A DNA stretch of 64,000 nucleotides, taken from Myxococcus stipitatus DSM 14675. GTDB taxonomy: Bacteria > Myxococcota > Myxococcia > Myxococcales > Myxococcaceae. The notes under the pieces were generated by a model that did no database searches, was not told the DNA's origin, and saw nothing but the letters and a program-made list of their open reading frames with translations. The translations under genes and the position numbers were made by a program. Below, one piece after another: positions 50,145 to 58,655 of the stretch. Every line of letters begins with the position of its first letter. Positions within the stretch are counted from its first letter, which is position 1. Where the stretch lies: contig NC_020126.1 of assembly GCF_000331735.1 (NCBI RefSeq), forward strand, positions 558,001-622,000, given 5' to 3'.

Positions 50145-51980
50145 TTATTGATTGACCCGCGCGATGACGGAGAACGTGTTGTAGGGAGGAGGGCCTTCAA
50201 AGAACCCTGCGATGACCGGACGGTCTTGGTCGTCGAGCTCTATCTGGAAGTCGTGTCTGAGGGGGTGTGGTATTGCTGATGTGTCACTGAGACGAGCCCA
50301 GCGCGTCCCGTCCCAAAAGCTGAGGCAGATTATGGGGATTGATGTGGCCTCGGACCAGGCAACAATGGCACGCCCATTCTTGGTGAACCTGAGGGTTGGA
50401 TTCTTTACATTCGTTGATCGGCTCATTGGGTCATTGTCACACCGCAGGTACTCTCCTTGCTGTTCCCAGAAGAAGCCGTTCCATTTGTGAACATAGATGC
50501 CATAGTGTTGTGATGTTTCAAATTTGATGCGAGGAATCGCTCCAATCCAAGCCACTGTCGGAATCCCCTCTGCATCGAGCTGCACGGAAGGGCTACCTCC
50601 CTCCTTTGGGAGTCCTGGTGTGGGAAGGTTGTTGATCTTGTCTCCAAGTGCGATCCACTCCGTGCCATTCCATTGGCGGGCGCGGATGTTGCCGAACGTG
50701 CCGCCGCTGCTGACTTCCGTCCATGCAACGACATGCTTTCCATTGTCGTCGAGATGGAGTGAAGGGGAGCCTGCTCTGAGCTGAGGGTCTGTCATTTCGA
50801 TAGGTGCACCCATGGGAGCAGAGGTGGACCCATTCCATTGTCGAATCTCGAGCCGTCCCGGAGCATCTGCTGCTGAGAAGGCAATGCCGAGTAGCTTGTT
50901 CTGGGTGACGCTCAGAGAGTACGGGGAATACTCAGGGCTGATGGGGCGATCAGACTCAAGGGGGAACCAAACTGCTCCGACTCGTCGATAGAGTGAGAGA
51001 AATTGGCGTTGAGACTGTGTGATGGCAATGAATAGGGTTCCGTCGTGAAGCCTCTTGATGCTTGGATTCGCCAGGAAGCTGGCCGAGAGCACCTTGCCCA
51101 AGGAGTTCCACGTCGAGTTGCTCCAATGTGAGACGGCGAAGTCGTAGTTGGTTGCATGCGCCAGGATGGGATTGCTCAGGTCGTCCAGTACAAATGCGGC
51201 AGGCGGAAAAGGGGCGAACTGCCTCGAAAGGTCGATGGTGGCCTCAACCCTCATGGCTGGCAGCTCCCACGACCAAACCTCCTGCGGAAGGACCAGCGCA
51301 TTGCCTGCGAGGTCCGTGATGCCAGACGTTGCCTCCACGGATGCCACATTCGGGACGCTGAGGGTCGCCTTCGGCGAGATCGTGACCGTCATCCCGTCGG
51401 AAGAGAGCGTGCGCGTGGCCTCCTGCGGCCCCTGATTGACGAGCAGCTTGAGAGTCTCCGGCGTCACGCTCTGCTCCGCGATTCGCTCCGAGAAGCTCAG
51501 CGTGATGGCCTCTCGCACGGAGACGTTCTTCGCCTGAGGTGCCGGAGTCCTCGCCATGACCGTCGGCGCCGTCCGGTCGACGAAGACCGTCCGCTCCTCG
51601 GTCTCGACGACCTGTGCCCCCTTGGTGGCGCGGACCTTGATCCTGTGTGTTCCTTCTGGAACCTGGGTGGTGTCCCACTCGAAGGCGTAAGGGGCGGACA
51701 GCAGCACACCCGCCCCCTCATCAATCAACAACTCCACCGCGCTGGGCGCCCCGCGGACCTCGGCCTGGATGAGCACCGTTCCTCGCGCATGTGTCACGGC
51801 CTCGGGCGAGACGAACCGGGCCGCAAGGGCCTCTACGGGGGGCCCGGAGTCCGGGTTGCCCGCTCCGACATCTCCTCCGTCGGGACTCCCGGAATCAGGT
51901 TCGACCTGCTCGACTCCCGGGATGGAAAGGCAGGCGGATGTGACGAGGAGCAGCAACGCGGGGGAGAGAAGTCGTTTCAT
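50145..51980 (-). CDS. Large lipoprotein with Ig-like domains and WG-type propeller-like repeats
   Basis: 611 residues from ATG 51980. Lipobox VTSAC near residue 17, then a Gly/Asp/Pro linker. Residues about 55-145 and 145-245 are two Ig-like domains (FVSPEAVTHARGTVLIQAEV; DRTAPTVMARTPAPQAKNVSVREAITLSFSE, a bacterial Ig-like type). From about 260 there are recurring units with W-(N/D)-G-(T/S/F) (RQWNGSTSAP, RQWNGTEWIALG, HKWNGFFWEQQG, FWDGTRWARL) and V-A-W in between, suggesting a propeller. Bases 50150-51150 are clearly lower in GC than the rest of the window. Probably surface-exposed. Confidence 0.75.
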   Translation of the reverse strand: MKRLLSPALLLLVTSACLSIPGVEQVEPDSGSPDGGDVGAGNPDSGPPVEALAARFVSPEAVTHARGTVLIQAEVRGAPSAVELLIDEGAGVLLSAPYAFEWDTTQVPEGTHRIKVRATKGAQVVETEERTVFVDRTAPTVMARTPAPQAKNVSVREAITLSFSERIAEQSVTPETLKLLVNQGPQEATRTLSSDGMTVTISPKATLSVPNVASVEATSGITDLAGNALVLPQEVWSWELPAMRVEATIDLSRQFAPFPPAAFVLDDLSNPILAHATNYDFAVSHWSNSTWNSLGKVLSASFLANPSIKRLHDGTLFIAITQSQRQFLSLYRRVGAVWFPLESDRPISPEYSPYSLSVTQNKLLGIAFSAADAPGRLEIRQWNGSTSAPMGAPIEMTDPQLRAGSPSLHLDDNGKHVVAWTEVSSGGTFGNIRARQWNGTEWIALGDKINNLPTPGLPKEGGSPSVQLDAEGIPTVAWIGAIPRIKFETSQHYGIYVHKWNGFFWEQQGEYLRCDNDPMSRSTNVKNPTLRFTKNGRAIVAWSEATSIPIICLSFWDGTRWARLSDTSAIPHPLRHDFQIELDDQDRPVIAGFFEGPPPYNTFSVIARVNQ

Positions 51981-52252
51981 GGTGTCGGGAATTGCAGAAC
52001 GTATTCCAAGCATCCCACGAGCCCGGGACGCGAGGCCCCTCTTCCGATGCCCACCTTTCGACGAGGGGGCTCGGCCAGACCCTTGAAATGGCGAGTCTGC
52101 TTGGCTGGACGCCCATCCAGCTTCGAGCAGCCCCGCCGACGGATTGAGGGAGTGCCCACCGCCTGACATTCCCCCCAGGCTCCTCCCATCCCGAGACCGT
52201 TCCTCCGGGGTGGCAGGTTGCCGTTCTCCGCTGGAATGGATACGCCCTGGGA

Positions 52253-55200
52253 GTGGGAACCCCTGCCGCCTCCCCGCAGCCGGACGCGTGGACTCCGCCC
52301 CCGGAGTTCGACGAGTACCGCATCGTGCGGCCCATCGGACGGGGGCGGACCGGCCGCGTGTACCTGGCTCACGACACGCTGCTCGAGCGCCCCGTCGCCG
52401 TGAAGTTCATCCCCACCCTCGGCCCCCACGCCCTCGCCCGATTCCTCGTCGAAGCGCGCGCCGCCGCTCGCATCCAGCACCCCAACGTCGTCACCCTCTA
52501 CCGGGTCGGCCAACTCGACGAACAGCCCTACCTCGTCTCCGAGTTCATCCGAGGCGTGAGCCTCGACCGGCTCGTGAAGCCCGTGAGCTGGGAGCAGGTG
52601 CTCACCATCGGCCAGGACCTCGCCCGGGGCCTCGGCGCCGCCCACCGCCGAGGCGTCCTCCACCGCGACATCAAGCCCGGCAACGCCGTCCTCACCGAGG
52701 GCGGCACCGTGAAGTTGCTCGACTTCGGCCTCGCCAAGCTCCTCGACAACGCCGCGGGCTCCGAGGACCCCGCCCCTCCGCGCAACCCCGTCCCTCCCGA
52801 GCTCCCCGCCGACCTGGACCCGGACGACTCTCCCCGAGGCTCCCCCCGCTCACTCGACGGTGTCTTCCTCCCCTCGCTGCCTCAAGGCTCACTCGTCGGC
52901 ACGCCGTACTACATGTCCCCCGAAGCCTGGGCCGGAGAGGAGCTCACCGCCCGCAGCGACGTGTACTCACTGGGCACCGTCCTCTACGAGCTCTGCGCCG
53001 GCCGAGGCCCCTTCCGCGAGGTCCCCTGGCGCGAGCTGCCGAACGTGGTCCGGAACCAAGACGCCCCACCCCTCATCCAGGTGGCCCCCCAGGTAGACAC
53101 CACCTTCGCCAACATCATCGACCGTTGTCTGCGAAGAGAACCCTCCGAGCGCTTCGCCTCCGCGGCCCAGCTCCTGGAGGTCCTCGAATCCCTCTCACGC
53201 GATGACGCCCCCTCGCTCGTCCCCGAGGGCAATCCCTATCGAGGACTGCGCTCCTTCGAGGCTGAACACCGCGCCCTCTTCTTCGGCCGCCGCCGCGAGA
53301 GCCAGGCCGTCCTCGAGCGTCTGCGCGCCGAGCCCTTCCTGCTCATCACCGGCGACTCCGGCGTGGGCAAGTCCTCGCTGTGTCTCGCGGGCATCCTCCC
53401 CGCCGTCGTCGACGGAGGACTCGAGGACGGCCGGCGTTGGCGCACCGTCCGACTCGTCCCAGGCCGCAGGCCCGTGGCCGCGCTGGCCGCCGTGCTCGCC
53501 CCCCTCCTGTCCATCGATGAGGACTCGCTCGCCGAAGCGCTCCGCTCGGAGCCCTCCAGCCTCGTGCGCAGGCTGCGCGCACGGTTGGGTGCCCACGAGG
53601 GCTTGCTCATCTACGTGGACCAACTCGAGGAGCTGGCGACCCTCTCGGACTCCACCGAGGCCGCGCTGGCGGGACAGGCGCTGGGGGTTCTCGCGGAGGG
53701 AGCCAGCGGCGTGCGTCTCCTGGCCTCCAGTCGCAGCGACTTCCTCACCCGCCTCACCACCGTGCCCGGCCTGGGCGCGGAGGTGCCCGGGGCGCTGTAC
53801 CTGCTGCGCGCCCTGACTCCCGAGGAGACCCGCGAAGCCGTCACCGGCCCCGCCCGCGTGAAGGGCGTGCGCTTCGAGTCAGAACACCTGGTGGACTCCC
53901 TCGTCGCCGCGGCGGCCGCGGAGGGCGGACTCCCGCTGCTCCAGTTCGCCCTCGCGGAGCTCTGGGATGCGCGCGACCAGAAGGCCCAGCTGATTACCCA
54001 GGCCGCGCTCGACTCCCTGGGCGGAGTCGCGGGCGCACTGGCCCGGCACGCGGACGCGGCGGTGGAGCGACTGCTCCCCGACCAACGCATCGCCGCCCGA
54101 GGCGTGCTCCTCCGGCTCGTCACCGCGGACGGCACGCGCGCGCGGAAGACAGACCGGGAGCTCGCGGGAGAAGACCCGCGCTACCGCGCCGCGCTGGAGG
54201 CGCTCGTCCGAGCCCGCCTCCTGGTGGCCCGAGAAGCCCCGGAAGGAACGTCCTACGAGCTGGCCCATGAGGCGCTCCTCTCGGGTTGGCGCTCGCTGGC
54301 GCACTGGCTCGCGGAGGCCGCCGAGCGTCGCGAGGTGCAGGCCCTGCTCGAGGCCGCCGCCGCGCACTGGGAGAAGCACGGCCACTCGCGCGAGCTGCTC
54401 TGGGGCTCGCGCCAGCTCTCCGAGGCCTTGGTCCTGGACACGGGCGAGCTGACCCGCCGTGAGCAGGACTTCCTGCGCGCCTCGCGTCGGACCCTCGTGC
54501 GGAGTCGAACCCTCCGGCATGCCCTGGTCGCGGGCTTCCTCGTGTCGCTCGGCCTGGTGTACGGCGGGCTGAAGCTGCGCGACCGCTGGAGCCTGGAGCG
54601 CACGGTGCGCGCGGAGCTGGAGGACGCGAGCCAATCCCTCGATTCCGCGCTGCAGGCCAAGGACCTGCTCCTCTCCGAGCGCGTGGAGGCCTTCCGTCTC
54701 TACGGCAGTGGCCAGAAGGTCGATGCGGACCGGCTCTGGGGGAAGAGCGTCGCGCGGGCCTCGCAGGTCCGCCACCGCTTCGACGGAGTCGCCGGGCGCC
54801 TGGAGCGAGCCCTGGCGCTGGCCCCCGAGCGCTCCGATGTGCGCGACGCGCTCGCGGGGTTCCTCTACGAGCGCGCCCTCTGGGCCGAGCAGGATGGAGA
54901 GCTGGCCGCGCTGCCCACGCTGCTCCAGCGCCTCCGGCTCTACGACGCGGAAGGGAGTCGCTGGAAGCAGTGGACCGCGCCCGCGCGCCTCACGCTGGAC
55001 GTCGCCGCCCACGACGTCGAAGTGGAGCTGCGTCCCCTGACCCGAGACGCCCAGGGCGAAGAGCAGCCCGGAGAGCCGCTGCCGCTGGAGTCCGAGTCCT
55101 GGATGGACATCACCGTCCCCCCTGGCTCCTATCTCCTCACCCTGCGCGCGCCGCACCAGGAGGCGGTGACGCAGCCGCTGATGTTGCGGCGCGGGGAGGC

Positions 55201-56065
55201 TCGGCGTCTGGAGTTGCGCCTGCCTCCGGAGGGCTCGATTCCAGAGGGCTACGTCTTCGTTCCGCCGGGTGAGGTGCGCTTCGGCAGCGCCGCCGACGCC
55301 AGCGTCCGTGAGTTCTTCAACGCGGTGCCGCAGCACGCGGTGCAGGTGCCCGGCTTCCTCATCGCGCGCCACGAGGTGACGTACGCCGAATGGCTCGCCT
55401 TCCTGGAGTCCCTCCCCGCCCCCCAGCGCGTCGCGCATCGGCCCCACGTGGGGACGGGGGGCTACGGAGGCGCGCTGTCCCTGGACTCCGTGGACGGCGT
55501 CTGGAGGCTGAGCTTCCAACCCGGCGACGTGCGCTACGAGGCCCGCGCGGGAGAGCCCGTGCGCTACGCGGCCCGCTCGCGCCGACAGGAGCAGGACTGG
55601 CTCCTCTTCCCGGTGAGCGGTGTCTCCTTCCGTGACTCAGAGGCATATGTCACGTGGTTGTCGCTCAGCGGCCGGGTGCCGGGGGCGCGGTTGTGCTCGG
55701 AGCTGGAGTGGGAGCGCGCGGCGCGAGGCGTGGATGGCCGCGAGTTCCCTCACGGCGACAGATTGGGCCCGGACGACGCGAACATCGACACCACGTATGG
55801 CAAGCAGCCGGGAGGCTTCGGCCCGGATGTCGTGGGCAGTCATCCCGCGTCGCGCAGTCCGTTCGGAGTGGATGACATGGCGGGCAACGTCTGGGAGTGG
55901 ACGCGCTCGTGGTTGGAGCCGGGGCGGGCGGTGGCGCGGGGCGGGAGCTTCGGCTTCGCGGCCACGTCCGCGCGCTCGACGAACCGGGAGTTGCCGGAGG
56001 CGTCGTTGCGAGACGTGGGCATGGGCCTGCGCGTGTGCGCGGATCCCCCGTCGTCGACGCCCTGA
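52253..56065 (+). CDS. Ser/Thr protein kinase - nSTAND - FGE-like (SUMF1) fusion protein
   Basis: 1270 residues from GTG 52253. Kinase domain about 20-310: glycine loop IGRGRTGRVYLA, Lys in VAVKF (about 51), HRDIKPGN (D139), LLDFGLAKL (D157) and GTPYYMSPEAW. A STAND NTPase domain follows from about 325: NPYRGLRSFEAEHRALFFGRR, P-loop GDSGVGKSSL at about 367 and YVDQLEELATL as Walker B. One membrane helix lies at about 755-773. After a PEGA-like stretch, residues from about 997 form a formylglycine-generating-enzyme-like domain (YVFVPPGEVRFGS, RLCSELEWERAARG, DDMAGNVWEWTRSW, VARGGSF). The kinase and NTPase lie inside, the FGE-like part outside. Such bifunctional proteins are known in myxobacteria. 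Confidence 0.88.
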   Translation: MGTPAASPQPDAWTPPPEFDEYRIVRPIGRGRTGRVYLAHDTLLERPVAVKFIPTLGPHALARFLVEARAAARIQHPNVVTLYRVGQLDEQPYLVSEFIRGVSLDRLVKPVSWEQVLTIGQDLARGLGAAHRRGVLHRDIKPGNAVLTEGGTVKLLDFGLAKLLDNAAGSEDPAPPRNPVPPELPADLDPDDSPRGSPRSLDGVFLPSLPQGSLVGTPYYMSPEAWAGEELTARSDVYSLGTVLYELCAGRGPFREVPWRELPNVVRNQDAPPLIQVAPQVDTTFANIIDRCLRREPSERFASAAQLLEVLESLSRDDAPSLVPEGNPYRGLRSFEAEHRALFFGRRRESQAVLERLRAEPFLLITGDSGVGKSSLCLAGILPAVVDGGLEDGRRWRTVRLVPGRRPVAALAAVLAPLLSIDEDSLAEALRSEPSSLVRRLRARLGAHEGLLIYVDQLEELATLSDSTEAALAGQALGVLAEGASGVRLLASSRSDFLTRLTTVPGLGAEVPGALYLLRALTPEETREAVTGPARVKGVRFESEHLVDSLVAAAAAEGGLPLLQFALAELWDARDQKAQLITQAALDSLGGVAGALARHADAAVERLLPDQRIAARGVLLRLVTADGTRARKTDRELAGEDPRYRAALEALVRARLLVAREAPEGTSYELAHEALLSGWRSLAHWLAEAAERREVQALLEAAAAHWEKHGHSRELLWGSRQLSEALVLDTGELTRREQDFLRASRRTLVRSRTLRHALVAGFLVSLGLVYGGLKLRDRWSLERTVRAELEDASQSLDSALQAKDLLLSERVEAFRLYGSGQKVDADRLWGKSVARASQVRHRFDGVAGRLERALALAPERSDVRDALAGFLYERALWAEQDGELAALPTLLQRLRLYDAEGSRWKQWTAPARLTLDVAAHDVEVELRPLTRDAQGEEQPGEPLPLESESWMDITVPPGSYLLTLRAPHQEAVTQPLMLRRGEARRLELRLPPEGSIPEGYVFVPPGEVRFGSAADASVREFFNAVPQHAVQVPGFLIARHEVTYAEWLAFLESLPAPQRVAHRPHVGTGGYGGALSLDSVDGVWRLSFQPGDVRYEARAGEPVRYAARSRRQEQDWLLFPVSGVSFRDSEAYVTWLSLSGRVPGARLCSELEWERAARGVDGREFPHGDRLGPDDANIDTTYGKQPGGFGPDVVGSHPASRSPFGVDDMAGNVWEWTRSWLEPGRAVARGGSFGFAATSARSTNRELPEASLRDVGMGLRVCADPPSSTP

Positions 56066-56255
56066 CGCTCCTTGCGTCGGAGGCAGCAAGGGCCGCGCGT
56101 CCACCGGACGTTGGAACCCCGCGTCCGCGCTGCGCCGTGGAGGAGCCGCCTCCGCGCGGACGATGCCTCTGTTCACGGCTGACCACCGCGGCTTGCGAGC
56201 GAGCAAGCCCCTGCGAACCTTGTGTGCTGTCCGGTGTCTCAGGAGGTTCAGTGCC

Positions 56256-57242
56256 ATGGTGGCGAGGTGGAAGGTTGGGGCGATGCTCATCGCCGTCGGG
56301 TTGATGGGGTGTGAGGGCGCGGGGGCGGAGGAGCCGCGTGACACGCTGGCGACCCGGGTGGCCGAGTTATCGGCGCCCAACGGTCGCAACCTGAATGGCC
56401 GCAACCTGAATGGCCGCAACCTCAACGGCACGGACCTGTCGGGGATGCTGGTGGCGGTGCGCTTCGATGGCGCGCGTCGGGCGGGTCCTCGCGCCAGCGC
56501 GCTGACGCAGACGTGGCTGGAGGGCAGCGTCTTCCACGCCGAGTCCGCGAGCGGCCACGTCTCCGGCATGGACTTCCTGGGCGCGAGCTTCGTCGGTGAG
56601 CTGGGCGATGGCACCATCGTCTCGCTGCGCGTCGACGACATCCAGCCGGGCACGGGCGCGAACGCGGACCTCTGGGTCTACCGCGTCTCCTACTACTCGC
56701 GGGACGAGGACGCGTGGCGGCCCATCTGCACGGCGGACGGGGGCGGCACGCTGGGCGCGATTGCGGTGTCGGGCCGCTGGGACTACCGGCAGGGCGTCGC
56801 GGGGGGCGGCTCGAAGACGGAGGACGCGCAGTCCTTCACCTTCGCTTGCGAGGGCGCGGCCATCGCCAAGTGCATGCGCTTCGGCTATCGCCCGTGGGGG
56901 GGCGTGGCGGGAGGGCATGACCTGGGGAAGCTGCACCAGGCCTGCACGCGCATGGTGCGCGCGGACTTCTGCGGTGATGGCACGTCGTTCACGGTGGATG
57001 GGACGTGGGTGAATCTGTACGACGCCTCGGGGGTGCAGCGGGACTCCGAGGGGTGGAGTGTGGAGGCGGAGTGGGACACGCAGGGCTCGCGGTGCCGGGC
57101 GCCGACGACGCGGGCGCGAGGGCGCGAGGTGCTGTGCCCCTCGCGCTCGGTGATTCCGGTCTGCGGCCTCCCCACGAGCTTCCTGTTGGGCACGCTGCTG
57201 ATGAGTGAAATCCCGGTCGCCGGGACGCAGGGGCCGTACTGA
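56256..57242 (+). CDS. ADYC-domain lipoprotein with NGRNL repeats
   Basis: 328 residues from ATG 56256 with aggagg 9 bases upstream. Lipobox GLMGC near residue 19. Residues about 42-60 are four five-residue repeats (NGRNL, NGRNL, NGRNL, NGTDL), like the start of a pentapeptide-repeat coil. The rest matches the myxobacterial ADYC domain: CEGAAIAKCMRFGYRPWG, and HQACTRMVRADFCGDGTSFTVDG, where the name-giving A-D-Y-C is A-D-F-C here. Several more cysteines suggest disulfides. Function unknown. It follows the kinase/FGE-like gene by 190 bases on the same strand. Confidence 0.8.
   Translation: MVARWKVGAMLIAVGLMGCEGAGAEEPRDTLATRVAELSAPNGRNLNGRNLNGRNLNGTDLSGMLVAVRFDGARRAGPRASALTQTWLEGSVFHAESASGHVSGMDFLGASFVGELGDGTIVSLRVDDIQPGTGANADLWVYRVSYYSRDEDAWRPICTADGGGTLGAIAVSGRWDYRQGVAGGGSKTEDAQSFTFACEGAAIAKCMRFGYRPWGGVAGGHDLGKLHQACTRMVRADFCGDGTSFTVDGTWVNLYDASGVQRDSEGWSVEAEWDTQGSRCRAPTTRARGREVLCPSRSVIPVCGLPTSFLLGTLLMSEIPVAGTQGPY
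56379..56438 (+). repeat. 15-bp tandem repeats encoding NGRNL
   Basis: Four in-frame 15-bp units at 56379, 56394, 56409 and 56424. Units two and three are nearly identical (aatggccgcaacct), while the first and fourth have drifted. Slippage here would lengthen or shorten the coil by five residues without breaking the frame. Confidence 0.8.
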
Positions 57243-57277
57243 GGACCGCCGCACGGAGGAGCGCTCGCTGAAGCTGG

Positions 57278-57300
57278 CTGCCCGGTGTTCCCGGGAGCAG
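57278..57300 (+). terminator. Short hairpin after the ADYC gene, possible terminator
   Basis: CTGCCCGG (57278-57285) can pair with CCGGG-AG-CAG (57291-57300) around a small loop, 36 bases after the stop. It is followed by a pyrimidine-rich stretch (cctgtctctgtcttct) but no true T-run. Confidence 0.3.
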
Positions 57301-57425
57301 ACGGCCTGTCTCTGTCTTCTGGGGCAGGGAGAGGGGGACGGGCGACTTCCGGAGGCAAGGAGTCGACACCACGTTTAGCCGGCCCGCCAGGGGCAGGGGA
57401 GTGACTGGCGGAGAACGGAGGCGCG

Positions 57426-58625
57426 GTGAGACGAGCCCGACGAGAGAAGCGGGTGGCCGCGGGCCTGCTGCTGGCGGTGGCCTGCGCGCTGACGGGTTGC
57501 AAGAAGGGCTCGAGCGAGGCGGCGCCGCCCGCGGAGCCCCTGGTGTCGTTGGGGCGGGAGAACGTGGCGCTCGTGGAGCAAGGCGAGCTGCGCTCCGGCC
57601 CTGGCATCTCCGGCTCCCTCCAGGCCCGCACGGCCGCCTCGGTGCGAGCGCAGGTGGGTGGCACCATCCTCGATGTCCAGGCCCAGCAGGGGCAGGTGGT
57701 GAAGAAGGACCAGCCCCTGGCGCGCATCGATGATGCGACGCTGAGAGACCAGGTCATCGCCGCGCGCACGACGGTGGAGACGGCGCGCAATGCCTTGCAG
57801 GTGGCCGAGTCCGAGCAGGAGCGCAGCGCGAAGCTGTCCCAGGCGGGCGTCATCACCCAGCGCGACTTCGAGCGGGCGCAGTTGTCCGTGGCCCAGGCGA
57901 AGGGGCAGCTGGCGGAGGCGCGCTCGCGGCTGGCCCTGGCGCAGGAGCAGCTGGGGCGCACGCGGGTGGTGGCGCCCATCGCGGGCGTGGTGAGCGAGCG
58001 ACAGGCGAGCGAGGGCGACGTCGTGCAGCCCGGCGCGGCGCTGTTCACCGTGGTGGACCCTCGTACGTTGCGCCTGGAGGCCTCGGTGCCGGCCGCGCGG
58101 TTGGGCCAGGTGAAGGTGGGGACACCGGTGGAGTTCAAGGTCACCGGTTACGGAGACCGCTCCTTCACGGGGAAGGTGGAGCACATCAACCCGGTGGTGG
58201 ACCCGGGCTCCGGGCAGGTGCGCATCTACGTGGCCATTCCCAACACGGACCTCCAGCTCCTCGCGGGGCTGTTCGCGGAGGGGCGCGTGGCGGCGAAGAC
58301 GGTGGAGGGGCTCTCCGTGCCGCTGGGGGCGCTCGATGACTCGGAGGGCAAGCCCCAGGTCCTCCGGGTGCGCGAGGAGCGCGTGGAGCGAGTCCCCGTG
58401 CAGCTGGGCCTGCGCGACGACGTGGAGAAGCGTGTGGAGGTGCGCCAGGGGCTCCAGGAAGGGGACGTGGTGTTGCTGGGCTCCGCGCGAGACGCGGTCC
58501 GCGAGGGCGCACGCGTCAAGGTGGAGCCACCGCGCGAGGACGCGCTCGGCGTGGGTGGAGGGGGTGCTTCCGGAGAAGACGGAGGCGCTCCGAAGGACGC
58601 AGCGCCGAAGCAACCCAGCCCCTGA
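57426..58625 (+). CDS. RND efflux periplasmic adaptor lipoprotein
   Basis: 399 residues from GTG 57426 with ggagg just upstream. Lipobox LTGC near residue 24. Membrane-fusion-protein layout: lipoyl half-motif (AQVGGTILDVQAQQGQVVKKDQPLARID), a coiled-coil hairpin at about 105-180 (VETARNALQVAESEQERSAKLSQAGVITQRDFERAQ), the second lipoyl half (RVVAPIAGVVSERQASEGDVVQPG), and a beta-barrel (LEASVPAARLGQVKVGTPVEFKV). It links an inner-membrane RND pump to an outer-membrane channel. The permease gene begins 30 bases downstream. A low-complexity Gly/Pro tail ends it. Confidence 0.93.
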   Translation: MRRARREKRVAAGLLLAVACALTGCKKGSSEAAPPAEPLVSLGRENVALVEQGELRSGPGISGSLQARTAASVRAQVGGTILDVQAQQGQVVKKDQPLARIDDATLRDQVIAARTTVETARNALQVAESEQERSAKLSQAGVITQRDFERAQLSVAQAKGQLAEARSRLALAQEQLGRTRVVAPIAGVVSERQASEGDVVQPGAALFTVVDPRTLRLEASVPAARLGQVKVGTPVEFKVTGYGDRSFTGKVEHINPVVDPGSGQVRIYVAIPNTDLQLLAGLFAEGRVAAKTVEGLSVPLGALDDSEGKPQVLRVREERVERVPVQLGLRDDVEKRVEVRQGLQEGDVVLLGSARDAVREGARVKVEPPREDALGVGGGGASGEDGGAPKDAAPKQPSP

Positions 58626-58655
58626 GCCGCGCCTCTTCGGAAGAGGGAGACACCC

